Shown piece by piece: positions 7,779 through 18,248 of a DNA stretch of 50,843 bases. Origin of the DNA: Ilumatobacteraceae bacterium (GTDB taxonomy: Bacteria; Actinomycetota; Acidimicrobiia; Acidimicrobiales; Ilumatobacteraceae). Below the pieces are notes generated by a model that searched no databases, was not told where the DNA came from, and was given only the letters and a program-made list of their open reading frames with translations. Both the position numbers and the translations under genes were made by a program. The first letter of the stretch is position 1, and each line of letters starts with the position of its first letter. The stretch is from positions 1 through 50,843 of the forward strand of contig JABSQH010000032.1 of the NCBI GenBank assembly GCA_013213745.1, written 5' to 3'.

Positions 7779-9293
7779 CTACCTGGCGTACTGCGTGACG
7801 GTGTCGGTTGCGTCGATCAGCCAGCCGGGAATGATCCCCGCGAACAGCGTGAACACTGCAGCGCCAGCAATGGTGACCCCGACCGCCAGCGGCACGCGGA
7901 TGGGCTCGCTGTTCTCCGCCGGCGTCCCCGTCCACACCGTCAGCATGATGCGGAGATAGACGAAAGCAGCGATCACCGCCGACACCATCGCGATCACTGC
8001 GATCGCGTAGCTGTCGACATCGACGGCGGCCTGGATCACGCCGAACTTGGCGATGAAGCCAGACGTGAACGGCACGCCCGCCTGCGCCAATAGGAACACG
8101 GTGAACGCCGTTGCAATTGCCGGACGACGCATCGAGAGTCCTCTGAAGGCCTCGATCGACGAGTCCCCACCGGCGTGACGCTGTACGACCAGGACGACGG
8201 CGAACGAGCCGATCACCATCACCGAATACAACATCAGGTAGAGCATCACCGCCGACATACCCGACCCGGGGTCGAGCTCGCCAGCGGTGTGTCCGGCCGC
8301 CTCTACCCCGACGAGCAAGAAGCCGGCGTGGCTGATCGACGAGTAGGCGAGCATCCGTTTGACGTCGGTCTGGACGACGGCGACCACCGAACCGACGAGC
8401 AGTGAGAGCAGCGCCAGCACCCAGATCACCGGCCGCCAATCGTCGCGGTAGAAGGGCAACGCAATCACGAGCACCCGCAACATGGCCGCGAAGGCCGCCG
8501 CCTTGGCCACCGACGCCATAAACGCGGTCACGGGCGAGGGCGCACCTTGATAGACGTCGGGTGTCCAGATGTGGAACGGCACGGCGGCCACCTTGAAGCC
8601 GAGCCCGACGAGCAGCAACGCAACGCCGGCGAGTGCTAGCCCATCGGGGGTCTCGAGATCGACGGTGTTCTGCAGCGCCACCACCATCTCGCTGATGTTG
8701 GTGGTACCCGTTGCGCCGTAGACCAACGCGATGCCGTACAGGAAGAACGCGCTGGCGAACCCGCCGAGGACGAAGTACTTGATCCCCGACTCGCCGCTGC
8801 GGTTGCTGCGCCGATTGCTGGCCGCGAGCACGTACAGCGCCAGAGACAGCGTTTCGAGGCCGAGGAACAACACGATGAGGTCGTTGGCCGACGCCATCAC
8901 GACCCCGCCGGCGCCGGCGGTAAGCAACAGCGCATAGATCTCGGGCCCGTCGTTGGGAGTGCCCCGCAGATAGTCGTCGGCGAGCATCGCGACGAGGATG
9001 ATCGACACGCAAATGAGGATCGTGACGAACATCGAGAACGTGTCGAAGGCGACTGCGCCCGCGACGAGCGTGGTCGGGCCGTTGTCGGTGATGTCGTCCC
9101 ACTGCACCATGGCCAACGCTCCGGCCGTGCCGGCAGTTGTTGCACAGGCCAACGCATAGAGCCCGTTGGGCCAGCGCGGTGTGAGCGCTCCGGCGAGCAT
9201 CATCAACAGCGCACCGGCGACGAGCGCGATCAGTGGCGACAGCGCGAACCAGTTCACTTCGGGTCCGACGAAGGTGTCGACCTGGGCCAACAT
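7779..9293 (-). CDS. nuoN: NADH-quinone oxidoreductase subunit N
   Basis: This 504-residue antiporter-like membrane subunit of complex I is the last gene of the nuo operon. About fourteen helices are visible, with the proton-channel segments VSIILVAMLADDYLRG and, centrally, GLGFKVAAVPFHIWTPDVYQ (the conserved K and H of the half-channel) followed by DVKRMLAYSSISHAG. The ATG at 9293 shares its A with the nuoM stop codon (TGATG), arguing for coupled translation. The gene ends TAG at 7779-7781, where the remnant methyltransferase frame meets it from the other strand. NuoN is one of the three proton-pumping subunits (L, M, N). Confidence 0.95.
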   Translation of the reverse strand: MLAQVDTFVGPEVNWFALSPLIALVAGALLMMLAGALTPRWPNGLYALACATTAGTAGALAMVQWDDITDNGPTTLVAGAVAFDTFSMFVTILICVSIILVAMLADDYLRGTPNDGPEIYALLLTAGAGGVVMASANDLIVLFLGLETLSLALYVLAASNRRSNRSGESGIKYFVLGGFASAFFLYGIALVYGATGTTNISEMVVALQNTVDLETPDGLALAGVALLLVGLGFKVAAVPFHIWTPDVYQGAPSPVTAFMASVAKAAAFAAMLRVLVIALPFYRDDWRPVIWVLALLSLLVGSVVAVVQTDVKRMLAYSSISHAGFLLVGVEAAGHTAGELDPGSGMSAVMLYLMLYSVMVIGSFAVVLVVQRHAGGDSSIEAFRGLSMRRPAIATAFTVFLLAQAGVPFTSGFIAKFGVIQAAVDVDSYAIAVIAMVSAVIAAFVYLRIMLTVWTGTPAENSEPIRVPLAVGVTIAGAAVFTLFAGIIPGWLIDATDTVTQYAR

Positions 9294-10930
9294 CACTCGT
9301 CCTCCCCCTCGTCGGAGCCCTCTTCGGTCGAGAGCTCTTCCTCACCGTGCTCTTCTTCGAGCTCGATCTGGGCACGCTCGAGCTGCTCTTGGCTGATCTC
9401 GGGCTCAGGTCGCACCAGGTCGGTGCGCTCCTCGACGTGTTCGAGTAACGCGTCAACGCTGGGGTTGATGCGATCCAGGAGTGGCTTGGGATACACACCG
9501 GTGAACACGATCACTGCGATGAACGGCAACAGCACCGCCGCCTCACGCACCTTGAGCTCCGGGAACGTCTTCGACTTCTCGTCGGGGACACCGTGGAACG
9601 TGCGCTGGTAGGCCCACAGCAGGTACAGCGCAGCGAGGATCACACCGGTGGCACCAACGATCGTCCACCAGCGAGCCGTGTCCCACGAGCCGAGCAAGAT
9701 CAGGAATTCGCCGACGAACCCGTTGAGGCCAGGGACACCGATCGACGACAACATGACGATCATGAACCCGGCTGCGAAGATCGGGGCGACGGTCTGGATG
9801 CCGTTGAAATCGGCGATCATGCGCGTGTGCTGGCGTTCGTACATCCAGCCGACCAGGAGGAACAGCGCGCCGGTCGACACGCCGTGGTTGACGTTCTGCA
9901 GCGTTGCACCGGTGAGGCCTTGCTCGGTGAACGCGAACGTGCCGAGGATGATGAACCCCATGTGGGCCACCGACGAGTAGGCGACGAGCATCTTCAGGTC
10001 GGGCTGCATCGTCGCCGCGATCGCGCCGTAGATGATGCCGATGACCGCGAGCGTGAGGAAGAGGTACCGCGTGAAATCCCAGAACGCTGCTTCGGGGAAC
10101 AGGTAGATCCCGAATCGCACGAGTCCGTACGACCCCAACTTCAGCAGCACCCCGGCCAGGATCACCGAACGGTGACCGGCCTGCGTGTGCGAGAGCGGGA
10201 GCCACGTGTGGACCGGCACGATGGGCACCTTCACGGCGAACGCAATGGCGAACGCGAAGAACAGCCATCGACCCGTCGAGGTAGCGAAGTTCGCTCCCTC
10301 GGCGATCTCGATCAGGTCGAAGGTGAGGTAGCCGAGCGAGTTGCGGGCGATCACTGCAGTGGCCACGACGCCCACGAGCATGAACGCGGAGCCGAACATC
10401 GTGTACAAGAAGAACTTGGTCGCCGCGTACTCCCGCTCCTCGTGACCCCAGCCCGCGACGAGGAAGTACATCGGCACGATGATGATCTCGAAGAACAGGA
10501 AGAACATGAACAGGTCGAGGCTGAGGAACGTGCCGAGCACGCCGGCCTCGAGCAACAACATCCATGCGAGATACGACTTGTGTTCGCGCTCGGGATCGAT
10601 CCCGATGATCACCAGCGGGAAGATGAACGCCGTCAGGGCAACGAGAAACAGCGAGATCCCGTCGACACCGAGGTGCCAAGAGATACCCCATGGCTCGATC
10701 CACGTCTGTTTGGAGACGAACTGGAACCCAGCCTCGCCGGTCTCGAACGACGACAGCAACCAGATCGTCAGCGCAGCGGTGCCGACTGTGGCGGCGCCGG
10801 CGAGCAGCTGCGCGTACTCAGGGTTGCGACGCGGCGTGAACAGCACCAACACCGCGGCGATCACCGGGAGCACGACGATCGCCGTGAGGATCGGGAAGCC
10901 GAGCGACGCGCCGTCGGCAGCAAGGATCAC
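9293..10930 (-). CDS. nuoM: NADH-quinone oxidoreductase subunit M
   Basis: This 545-residue proton-pumping subunit of complex I has recognisable segments GISWHLGVDGISLFLVALTA near the start, then AFAVKVPIVPVHTWLPLSHT and DLKMLVAYSSVAHMGFI, carrying the channel Lys and Glu residues of the family. The product is longer than typical because of an acidic C-terminal tail of about 45 residues (many Glu/Asp, ending SDEGEDE) with no membrane character, predicted to lie outside the membrane. The GTG start at 10930 overlaps the nuoL stop by four bases (GTGA). Its own stop overlaps nuoN by one base. Confidence 0.95.
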   Translation of the reverse strand: MILAADGASLGFPILTAIVVLPVIAAVLVLFTPRRNPEYAQLLAGAATVGTAALTIWLLSSFETGEAGFQFVSKQTWIEPWGISWHLGVDGISLFLVALTAFIFPLVIIGIDPEREHKSYLAWMLLLEAGVLGTFLSLDLFMFFLFFEIIIVPMYFLVAGWGHEEREYAATKFFLYTMFGSAFMLVGVVATAVIARNSLGYLTFDLIEIAEGANFATSTGRWLFFAFAIAFAVKVPIVPVHTWLPLSHTQAGHRSVILAGVLLKLGSYGLVRFGIYLFPEAAFWDFTRYLFLTLAVIGIIYGAIAATMQPDLKMLVAYSSVAHMGFIILGTFAFTEQGLTGATLQNVNHGVSTGALFLLVGWMYERQHTRMIADFNGIQTVAPIFAAGFMIVMLSSIGVPGLNGFVGEFLILLGSWDTARWWTIVGATGVILAALYLLWAYQRTFHGVPDEKSKTFPELKVREAAVLLPFIAVIVFTGVYPKPLLDRINPSVDALLEHVEERTDLVRPEPEISQEQLERAQIELEEEHGEEELSTEEGSDEGEDE

Positions 10931-12954
10931 AAAATCCCCCTGAACACGACGAGCCAGGCCAGGATGAGCAGCGCGCCGAGACCGATGAATCCGGCGTACT
11001 GGCGGACGTTGCCGGTCTGCCCCTTGCGCAGTTGACCGGCCGTCTCACGCACCCCGATGGCGGTGCCGTCGACGACATGGCGGTCGTACAACCGATCGAC
11101 GTCGGCAACCGCCTGGAACCCGGCGCGGCCGGGACCGCCCATGAACTTGGCGATCGTCGAGTCGTAGTACCAGCCGTTGGCCAAGAATGACGGCTCCCAC
11201 GGCTTGATTCGCTTCTGGGAGTAGATCAACCACGCCAGGCCGATGCCGACGGCCACGCACGCAATGGCCAGCGCGACCAACAGGTACTCGTTCTCGTATG
11301 CCCAGGATGATTTGATATCGGCCTCGCCGAACTCGATCACGGGATGCAGCCACTCTTCGAGCTTCAGCTGACTGCGCGTTGGGATCCCGAACAGCGCCGG
11401 CAGGTTGAGCACGCCAGCGGTGGCCGCGAGGAACGCCAACACCACGAGCGGAATCAGCATGACGGGCGGCGACTCGTGCGGCTTGAACTCGCCGTGGGCG
11501 CCATGGGTCGTCACTGCGCCGCCGTCTGGCGCGGCCTCGTCGGGGTCATCGGACACGGCTGCGCCAACGCTCTGCGGCGTGGGTTCGGGCTCGGGCGCCT
11601 CTGCCTCGTTGGCCCGACTCTCCCACTTGGCCTCGCCGAAGAACACCAAGATGACCTGACGGGTCATGTAGAACGCGGTGATGATCGCTGCGATCAGACC
11701 GAGGAGATACAACGGCACGCTGTCGGCGAGGGCGTAGAGCAAGACTTCGTCTTTGGACCAGAAGCCGGAGAACGGCGGGACGCCAGCAATCGCCAGGTAG
11801 CCGATGATGTAGCACGCAGCGGTGACCGGCATGTACTTGCGCAGTCCGCCCATCTTGTGCATGTCTTGCTCGTCGTGCATGCCGTGGATGACCGAGCCGG
11901 CACCGAGGAACAACAGCGCCTTGAACGACGCGTGGGTGATCATGTGGAAGATCGCAGCCACGTACGCGCCACTGCCGACGGCGAGGATCATGTACCCGAT
12001 CTGGGAGACCGTGGAGTACGCGAGCACCTTCTTGATGTCGTTCTGGGCCAATGCGATGGTCGCCGCGAACAGTGCGGTGATGCCACCGACGTAGGCGATC
12101 GTCGTCGGTACCCAGTCGTAGGCGACGGTGATCACCGGGTTGATGCGCACGAGCAGGAACACCCCGCCGGTGACCATGGTGGCTGCGTGGATCAGCGCCG
12201 ACACCGGCGTCGGTCCGGCCATCGCGTCGGGCAGCCAGAAGTACAGCGGCAGCTGAGCGCTCTTGCCGGTCGCACCGAGCAGCAACAGCATCGCGATGCC
12301 GGTCGCCGCAACGCCGCTCATCAGCCCGCTCTCGGCAGCGTCGTTCAGCGCGTTGTACGACAGCGAGCCGACAGTGGCGAACGCCAGGAACATCGCCAGC
12401 ATGACGCCCCAGTCGCCGACGCGGTTGGTGATGAATGCCTTCTTGCCCGCCGTCGCCGCCTCTTCCCGGGTGTGCCAGAACGACACGAGCAGGTACGAAC
12501 AGGTCCCGACGCCTTCCCAGCCGAGGAACGTCACCAGGAGGTTCTCACCGAGCACCAACAGCGTCATCGAGAAGACGAACAGGTTGAGATACAGGAAGAA
12601 CTTCGAGAACTTCGGATCACCCTGCATGTACCCGATGGCAAAGAGGTGGATCAGCCCGCCGATGCCGCAGACGAACAGGCACATGGCGATCGACAGCGGA
12701 TCGGCGAGGAACGCCAAGTCGACCTGGAGTTCGCCGACGGGGAGCCAGCTGAAGAGGGTGACCACCTCTTCGCGATCCTCTTCGGGTTTGCCGAGGAAGT
12801 CGAAGTAAATCGCCGCAGCTACAACGAATGAGGCGAACACCATGCCGGCCGCGAAGTACCCGGCGATCGGGTCGCCGAGTCGACGCCCGAACAGCAGCAA
12901 CACCAGAAACCCGAGCAGGGGAAAGGCAGGGATCAGCCAGACGAGTTCTGCCAT
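10927..12954 (-). CDS. nuoL: NADH-quinone oxidoreductase subunit L
   Basis: The 675-residue largest antiporter-like subunit of complex I carries VDLAFLADPLSIAMCLFVCG, GKSAQLPLYFWLPDAMAGPT and DIKKVLAYSTVSQIGYMILA, the diagnostic core helices. It also has the long C-terminal amphipathic helix plus a final membrane helix near residues 640-670. Between helices, at about residues 440-495, there is an acidic, Pro/Glu/Ala-rich and His-containing insertion (EAEAPEPEPTPQ...HGAHGEF) predicted to form a surface loop. ATG 12954 follows the nuoK stop by three bases. It pumps protons together with NuoM and NuoN, driven by conformational coupling. Confidence 0.95.
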   Translation of the reverse strand: MAELVWLIPAFPLLGFLVLLLFGRRLGDPIAGYFAAGMVFASFVVAAAIYFDFLGKPEEDREEVVTLFSWLPVGELQVDLAFLADPLSIAMCLFVCGIGGLIHLFAIGYMQGDPKFSKFFLYLNLFVFSMTLLVLGENLLVTFLGWEGVGTCSYLLVSFWHTREEAATAGKKAFITNRVGDWGVMLAMFLAFATVGSLSYNALNDAAESGLMSGVAATGIAMLLLLGATGKSAQLPLYFWLPDAMAGPTPVSALIHAATMVTGGVFLLVRINPVITVAYDWVPTTIAYVGGITALFAATIALAQNDIKKVLAYSTVSQIGYMILAVGSGAYVAAIFHMITHASFKALLFLGAGSVIHGMHDEQDMHKMGGLRKYMPVTAACYIIGYLAIAGVPPFSGFWSKDEVLLYALADSVPLYLLGLIAAIITAFYMTRQVILVFFGEAKWESRANEAEAPEPEPTPQSVGAAVSDDPDEAAPDGGAVTTHGAHGEFKPHESPPVMLIPLVVLAFLAATAGVLNLPALFGIPTRSQLKLEEWLHPVIEFGEADIKSSWAYENEYLLVALAIACVAVGIGLAWLIYSQKRIKPWEPSFLANGWYYDSTIAKFMGGPGRAGFQAVADVDRLYDRHVVDGTAIGVRETAGQLRKGQTGNVRQYAGFIGLGALLILAWLVVFRGIL

Positions 12955-12957
12955 GAC

Positions 12958-13269
12958 CTAGCCCTTCAGCTCCGCGAGGTCGTCGGCGGTCGCGCCCGGC
13001 CGTCGTCGCATGATGGCGACGATGATGCCGAGCCCGACCACGACCTCGGCCGCCGCCACCACGAGCACGAAGAACACCGCGGTCTGGCCGTTGATGTCGC
13101 CCAATTCGGTCGCCAACGCAACAAAGGTGAGGTTGGCCGCATTGAGCATCAGCTCGATGCACATGAACATGATCAGCGGGTTGCGCCGGATCAACAGGCC
13201 GAATGCACCGATCGAAAAGAGCAGCGCCGCAAGCAACAGATACGACGTGGCGGGAATCGCAGCGATCAC
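12958..13269 (-). CDS. nuoK: NADH-quinone oxidoreductase subunit K
   Basis: The 103-residue protein has three membrane helices, with [20 protein letters not shown] followed by LMLNAANL containing the membrane-embedded Glu residues typical of NuoK/ND4L. I start at GTG 13269, whose G is the last base of the nuoJ stop (TAGTG). This gives the family length of about 100 residues; the longer open frame to 13311 would add an Arg-rich extension that is only a shadow of nuoJ. The C-terminus is a short polar tail ending AELKG. It belongs to the membrane arm linking the quinone site to the pump subunits. Confidence 0.93.
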   Translation of the reverse strand: MIAAIPATSYLLLAALLFSIGAFGLLIRRNPLIMFMCIELMLNAANLTFVALATELGDINGQTAVFFVLVVAAAEVVVGLGIIVAIMRRRPGATADDLAELKG

Positions 13270-13847
13270 TACGCGACGTCCTCGACGGGTTCCTCGGCAC
13301 CCTTCGGCCACTTGCGCGTCATCAACACCGTGCCCACGACGGCGACGATCAGCAGCACCGAGGTGAGCTGGAAGGCGAACACGTGGTCGCCGAACAAATT
13401 CGTCGCCAACTGGTTGATGTTGGCGTCGTTGTCGCCGGTGGCCGTCGCCGTGTCGACTCCCGTGCCCGGATTGATCTCCAGCGCATCTCGAGACTGAACG
13501 ATCGCGGCGCCGATCAACGCCAACAGCCCAACGCTCATGATGGCGGCCAACGGCCGCTGCACGTTGAGCGGCTCGATCGATAGATCGATCGAGCGGTCGA
13601 CGCCGAGCAACATGATGACGAACAAGAACAACACCACGATGGCGCCCGCGTAGACGATGATCTGGACCGCCGCCAGAAAGTGCGCCTCCATCGCGACGAA
13701 CTGCACAGCAACGCCGAACAGCGTGAGCACCAAACCGAGCGCGGCGTGCACGGGATTTCGAAACGCAACGACGCCGACCGCGCCGCCGAGGATCATGACG
13801 GCGGCGGCGAAGAAAACGACGTACTCGAGGAACGTCGCATCATTCAC
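13269..13847 (-). CDS. nuoJ: NADH-quinone oxidoreductase subunit J
   Basis: This 192-residue membrane subunit begins [20 protein letters not shown], and the core helix [20 protein letters not shown] is the highly conserved ND6-like pi-bulge region. Five helices are apparent, with a polar loop (about residues 125-150, [15 protein letters not shown]) before the last one. GTG 13847 overlaps the nuoI stop by four bases (GTGA), and this start gives the normal family length. The much longer open frame to 14036 is an Arg-rich shadow of nuoI. It contributes to the junction between the quinone cavity and the proton channels. Confidence 0.93.
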   Translation of the reverse strand: MNDATFLEYVVFFAAAVMILGGAVGVVAFRNPVHAALGLVLTLFGVAVQFVAMEAHFLAAVQIIVYAGAIVVLFLFVIMLLGVDRSIDLSIEPLNVQRPLAAIMSVGLLALIGAAIVQSRDALEINPGTGVDTATATGDNDANINQLATNLFGDHVFAFQLTSVLLIVAVVGTVLMTRKWPKGAEEPVEDVA

Positions 13848-14530
13848 CGTTTGACCACCTTCGTTCCTGGATCTTCCTCGTCGCGCTCGGGCTGCTTCGG
13901 CTCGGGCGGCCGGACACCGTAGCCCAACTCGCCGCTCCAGCCGACTTCTCCTTCGAACGTTGCGTCGCCCGACGGTGACGTGGCGCGCATCCACCCACTG
14001 GTGAGCACGTCGTCGCCTTCGCGCCAATCCTCCCACGGTTGTGCCTGCGGCTTGCCGTCGTCGTCGACCACGAGCTCACGCTTGGTGTAGATCGCGTCTT
14101 GGCGGTTGGTGAACGAGAACTCGAACAGCTTCGACTCGGTGATCGCCTCGGTCGGGCAGGCCTCCACACACAGGTCGCAGTGGATGCATCGCAAGTAGTT
14201 GATCTCGTACACGTAGCCGAACCGCTCGCCGGGCGAGGTCGGATTCTCGGGGTCGTTGTCGGCGCCGCGCACGTAAATGCAGTTGGCCGGACAGACACCC
14301 GCACACAACTCACAACCAATGCACTTCTCCATGCCGTCCTCGTACCGGTTGAGGACATGACGACCGTGCAACCGCTCCGGCCTCGGAAGCTTCTCGTCCT
14401 TGCGGGCGTCGCGTGCGTCGGTTCCGGCTTTCTTCGCAACGCGACCGCCGGAGTACTCGGTGGTCACCCGCTTGCCCCCGAACAGGCGGTGCTGACGAAT
14501 GGTGACGGCGAATCCGTCGAGATAGCCCAT
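13844..14530 (-). CDS. nuoI: NADH-quinone oxidoreductase subunit I (2x[4Fe-4S])
   Basis: The 228-residue peripheral-arm subunit has two ferredoxin motifs: C70-x2-C73-x2-C76-x3-C80 ([15 protein letters not shown]) and C115-x2-C118-x2-C121-x3-C125 ([15 protein letters not shown]). These bind clusters N6a and N6b, which pass electrons towards NuoB. The YLRCIHC stretch is typical of NuoI. Beyond residue 160 the C-terminal part is longer than in many species (Glu/Pro/Trp-rich, ending [12 protein letters not shown]), as often seen in actinobacteria. ATG 14530 shares a base with the nuoH stop (TGATG). Confidence 0.95.
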   Translation of the reverse strand: MGYLDGFAVTIRQHRLFGGKRVTTEYSGGRVAKKAGTDARDARKDEKLPRPERLHGRHVLNRYEDGMEKCIGCELCAGVCPANCIYVRGADNDPENPTSPGERFGYVYEINYLRCIHCDLCVEACPTEAITESKLFEFSFTNRQDAIYTKRELVVDDDGKPQAQPWEDWREGDDVLTSGWMRATSPSGDATFEGEVGWSGELGYGVRPPEPKQPERDEEDPGTKVVKR

Positions 14531-15786
14531 CAGGTGGTGACTCCTTCACGAGTTGGAGGTGTCTCGTCGGCCTCGAGGCGATTGTTCTGAGCCACGCGCA
14601 ACGCAAGCAGGAACAGTCCGCCTGCCGCCGCGCCGACGGCCAGGCTGATCACCACGACGCGCAAGCTGTCGGCAAACGTGCCGTCGGGTGAGAACTCGCG
14701 CAGCGCAGCGAGCAGCAAGAACCAGCCGAGCGCCACCGGGATCAGGATCTTCCAACCGAAGTCCATCAGCTGGTCGTAGCGCAGCCGCGGCAACGTCGCT
14801 CGGAACCACACGAACAGGTAGAGGAATCCGAGCAACTTCAGCGCGAACCACGCAGTTCCCGACAGCGGCCCGAGGAATGCGAGCACGTTGACGTCGCCGA
14901 GGAACAACGGTTGAGGTCCGCCGAAGAACAGGGTCACGATCACTGCCGACATCGTGACCACACCCATGAACTCGCTGAGGAAGAACAGCGCAAAGCGGAT
15001 CCCGGAGTACTCGGTGTTGAACCCACCGACGAGCTCCTGTTCGGCTTCGACGAGGTCGAACGGCGGCCGGTTCAGCTCTGCCGTGGTGGCGATGAGGAAC
15101 ACGATGAACGGCACGATGCCCGTCGACACGAGGTTCCAGTTGACGAACGAGTCCTGCTGAGCAACGATGCTGGCGGTCGACAACGTGCCAGCCGACAACA
15201 GCACAGCGGCGAGACTGAGACCGAGCGCCGCCTCGTACGACACCATCTGCGCAGAGGCACGGACCGATCCGAGGAGCGGGTACTTCGACCCGCTGGACCA
15301 ACCGGCGAGCATGATGCCGTACACAGCGATCGACGACAGGGCGAGTACCACGAGAATGCCGATGGGTGGATCGGCCAGCTGCACCCTGGTGACCTCACCG
15401 AACCAGACCACCGTGCCGTCTTTGAGCGTCCCGTCGTCGTTCGGTCCGAACTCGCCACCGAGCGGGATCACCGACCAGATGAGGAAGGCGGGGACGAACG
15501 ACAGGAACGGAGCGAGGCGGAACACCACCCGATCGGCGCGCGACGGCAACAGATCTTCTTTGAAGAACGACTTGATGCCGTCGGCGAGGGCCTGGAAAAT
15601 CCCGCGCGGGCCGGCGCGATTCGGACCGATCCGGTTCTGCAGACCCGACACCATCTTGCGCTCGAAGTTCACCATGAAGATGGTGGAGACGAGGCCGATC
15701 ACGAAGACGACGACCACCTTGAGGATCACGATCAGCAGCGGCGTCCACAGCAGCCGCCCCTCGAGGAGCGGATCGATGGCGATCAT
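14530..15786 (-). CDS. nuoH: NADH-quinone oxidoreductase subunit H
   Basis: The 418-residue quinone-site membrane subunit shows [20 protein letters not shown] and [20 protein letters not shown] near the N-terminus, and later [20 protein letters not shown] and [17 protein letters not shown], all hallmark loops lining the quinone tunnel. I start at ATG 15786 ([10 protein letters not shown]), which overlaps the nuoG stop as ATGA. The longer frame to 15876 only adds an Arg/Cys-rich shadow of nuoG. The C-terminal cytoplasmic tail is polar and ends [10 protein letters not shown]. Confidence 0.95.
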   Translation of the reverse strand: MIAIDPLLEGRLLWTPLLIVILKVVVVFVIGLVSTIFMVNFERKMVSGLQNRIGPNRAGPRGIFQALADGIKSFFKEDLLPSRADRVVFRLAPFLSFVPAFLIWSVIPLGGEFGPNDDGTLKDGTVVWFGEVTRVQLADPPIGILVVLALSSIAVYGIMLAGWSSGSKYPLLGSVRASAQMVSYEAALGLSLAAVLLSAGTLSTASIVAQQDSFVNWNLVSTGIVPFIVFLIATTAELNRPPFDLVEAEQELVGGFNTEYSGIRFALFFLSEFMGVVTMSAVIVTLFFGGPQPLFLGDVNVLAFLGPLSGTAWFALKLLGFLYLFVWFRATLPRLRYDQLMDFGWKILIPVALGWFLLLAALREFSPDGTFADSLRVVVISLAVGAAAGGLFLLALRVAQNNRLEADETPPTREGVTT

Positions 15787-18248
15787 CCAGCGCGCTCGAT
15801 TCGCACATCGGTGACACCGGCACCGGCATCGACGATGTCGCCGACCGACGCGCCCGCCTGATTGAACGGCGACCATGCGATGCCGCGCGGCACACGCTCG
15901 TCGCCGGCCACGTTGATGACCACGGTCGACTGCGCGCTGGTCACGGTGACGTCGTCACCGACCTCGACGCCGAGTTGTGCGACGTCGAGTGGGTTCAAGT
16001 AGAGGCCACCGCCCGGCGCCAGATTGGCGAGTGAACGCGACATCTGCGTCCCCGTGGCGTCATCGAACAACTTGCGGCTTATCACCAACCGGTAGTCGTA
16101 GTTGTTGCGCGGCGGCGGCGAGAAACCCGCACTGGTCGCCCGAGGCACATGTGCCGGAACGACGACGCCGTCGACGGTGTTCTTCACCTCGGTGTGAGAC
16201 GCGCCAGCGAACCCTTCGACCGTCGACGCGACGATCTCGGTGACGTCATCGACGGTCGCTGCACCGCGCAACGGATGATCGGACGGAAACGAACGCTCCC
16301 CGAGACGTACGCCCAGATCGAGCGCAATCATCCAATCGGGACGACTGGTCCCCGTGGCCGTCACCTTCTGATTGACATCGGTGACCCGACCTTCGAGGTT
16401 CGTCGTCGTGCCGGACTTCTCGGCGAACGACGACGCCGGCAAGACGACGTCGGCACGTTGGGTCGACGCAGTCGGATGGGTGTCGACCGAGATCACCCGC
16501 GCCACGCCGGCGATCGCTCGCCGGGCGAGATCGGCATCCGGGCAGTCGCTGAGCGGGTCACTGCCGACCAGGATCAACACATCGAGGCGCCCCTCGCTGG
16601 CTGCCTGCAACGTCGCCAGAGCATCGTGTTCGTCATCGGCCGGCGCCATCCCCATCAACAACGCTCCGTTGACGTTGCCTCGTCGGAGCGCTGGGAGCAC
16701 GGTGGCCTCGGGAACTGCATCGAACAACGCATCGACCGCGGCGATGACGGCGTCGGGAGACTCGGCAAGGTTCCCGCGACCGGCAACGATCACGACCGGA
16801 CCAGCCGCGAGTTGATCGGCGATTGCTTCGTCGGACAGCGCCGCCGCCACGGCGGCGGACTGCGCGCCGGGTTCATGACGGATCGACTTCCATGCATACG
16901 GGGTCAACCCGGTCTCGGTGGCCGAGAACTCAAGGATCCGGCTCCGTCGCTTCTCGGCCGCGTCGCGTAGCCGCAGGTACAACACGCCCAGCTCTTCTTT
17001 GAGGTCGGGGCCCATCAACACGATCGTGGAGGCATTGGCCGCTTCGTTGATCGTCGCCCGCGGATACCCGAGAATTCCTGTCGGCAGTCCGTCACCGACC
17101 TGGGCATCGCGGTACGACGAGCCCATCACGTCGGCCAGTTGCGCCCATGCGTACGCATCCTCGTTGGTGCCGCGAGACCCGCCGAGAACACCCACGGACT
17201 CCGGTGTCGCGAGCGCATCGCGCAGCACGCCGGCAGCGGCGTCGAGCGCAATATTCCAGGTCGTCGGCGTCAGACCACTTTCGGTGCGAATCATCGGCTC
17301 GCTCAGCCGTTGGTCTGAGTTGAGCGCCTCGAAGTTGAAGCGGCCGCGATCGCACATCCATCCCCAGTTCACGGCGTCGGAGTCGACGCCCTGGTAGCGG
17401 ATCACCTCGTCGCGGCTCGCCTGAACGACGATCCGGCAACCGACTGCGCACCCCATGCACGTCGACTCGACCTGATCGAGGTCCCAAGGTCGGGCCTTGA
17501 ATCGATACGGCTTCGCCGTGAGCGCACCGACCGGACAGATCTGGACGGTGTTGCCGGAGAAGTACGACACGAACGGCTCGTCGGGGAACGTCATCACCTG
17601 GGTGTTGTTGCCCCGGCTGACGAAGTGGATCAGCTTGTCGCCTGCGACCTCGTCGGCAAATCGTGTGCAGCGATCGCACAGAATGCACCGTTCACGGTCG
17701 AGGTAGACGAGATCGCTGATCGGAATCGGCTTTTCGTAGTGCCGTTTCTGCTCGACGTACCGACTCTCGCCGGGCCCATGACTGAACGCCTGATCTTGAA
17801 GGGGGCACTCTCCCCCTTTGTCGCACACCGGGCAGTCGAGCGGGTGGTTCGCCAGCAACAGCTCGAGCACGCCTTCCTGCGCGCGCTTCACCGCTGGCGT
17901 CGCCGTGTTGACCACTTGGCCGTCGGCGGTTGGCGTCATACACGACACCACGGTCATCGTTCCGCGCGGCCCCTCGACCTCCACGAGACACTGCCGGCAC
18001 ATCCCGACCGGCGACATCCGCGGGTGGTAGCAGAAATGTGGAACGTAGGAGCCGTGCTCGTTGCACGCATCGATCACCAGACCACCGGGGTCGACGCGCC
18101 GCTCGACACCATCGATGATCAGTTTGATCGAATCGTCTTCGGGCTCGGGTTCCTCGGTCACCTCTTCGTCGACAGCGGCGTCGACGTCATCGGCGCTGAC
18201 GTCCTCGTCGGCGTCTGAAGCCTGGGTGTCGTCGGTGGACTCAGACAT
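15783..18248 (-). CDS. nuoG: NADH-quinone oxidoreductase subunit G
   Basis: The 821-residue iron-sulfur subunit has an acidic, Asp/Glu-rich extension of about 40 residues at its N-terminus. A plant-type [2Fe-2S] domain follows (HFCYHPRMSPVGMCRQCLVE), then the His/Cys-ligated cluster segment (CPVCDKGGECPLQD), a ferredoxin motif (ERCILCDRCTRF) and the molybdopterin-oxidoreductase-like domain starting CMGCAVGCRI. The last domain has no catalytic role in complex I. The start at ATG 18248 overlaps the nuoF stop by eight bases; the much longer open frame to 18851 is a shadow of nuoF. The order of clusters matches NuoG and fits its position between nuoF and nuoH. Confidence 0.94.
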   Translation of the reverse strand: MSESTDDTQASDADEDVSADDVDAAVDEEVTEEPEPEDDSIKLIIDGVERRVDPGGLVIDACNEHGSYVPHFCYHPRMSPVGMCRQCLVEVEGPRGTMTVVSCMTPTADGQVVNTATPAVKRAQEGVLELLLANHPLDCPVCDKGGECPLQDQAFSHGPGESRYVEQKRHYEKPIPISDLVYLDRERCILCDRCTRFADEVAGDKLIHFVSRGNNTQVMTFPDEPFVSYFSGNTVQICPVGALTAKPYRFKARPWDLDQVESTCMGCAVGCRIVVQASRDEVIRYQGVDSDAVNWGWMCDRGRFNFEALNSDQRLSEPMIRTESGLTPTTWNIALDAAAGVLRDALATPESVGVLGGSRGTNEDAYAWAQLADVMGSSYRDAQVGDGLPTGILGYPRATINEAANASTIVLMGPDLKEELGVLYLRLRDAAEKRRSRILEFSATETGLTPYAWKSIRHEPGAQSAAVAAALSDEAIADQLAAGPVVIVAGRGNLAESPDAVIAAVDALFDAVPEATVLPALRRGNVNGALLMGMAPADDEHDALATLQAASEGRLDVLILVGSDPLSDCPDADLARRAIAGVARVISVDTHPTASTQRADVVLPASSFAEKSGTTTNLEGRVTDVNQKVTATGTSRPDWMIALDLGVRLGERSFPSDHPLRGAATVDDVTEIVASTVEGFAGASHTEVKNTVDGVVVPAHVPRATSAGFSPPPRNNYDYRLVISRKLFDDATGTQMSRSLANLAPGGGLYLNPLDVAQLGVEVGDDVTVTSAQSTVVINVAGDERVPRGIAWSPFNQAGASVGDIVDAGAGVTDVRIERAG

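Noticed and set aside
11344-12831. Long plus-strand open frame (495 codons), His/Arg/Gln-rich
   Set aside because: It lies antisense to nuoL, whose family match is unambiguous; the translation is low-complexity and matches no family. Similar plus-strand frames at 9593-11035 (over nuoM) and 14911-15861 (over nuoH) were rejected for the same reason.
13848-14036. N-terminal extension of NuoJ to the upstream start at 14036
   Set aside because: The added residues are Arg-rich and antisense-like; GTG 13847 overlaps the nuoI stop as GTGA and gives the family length. Comparable extensions of NuoH, NuoG, NuoF, NuoD and the CopC-CopD protein were also rejected.
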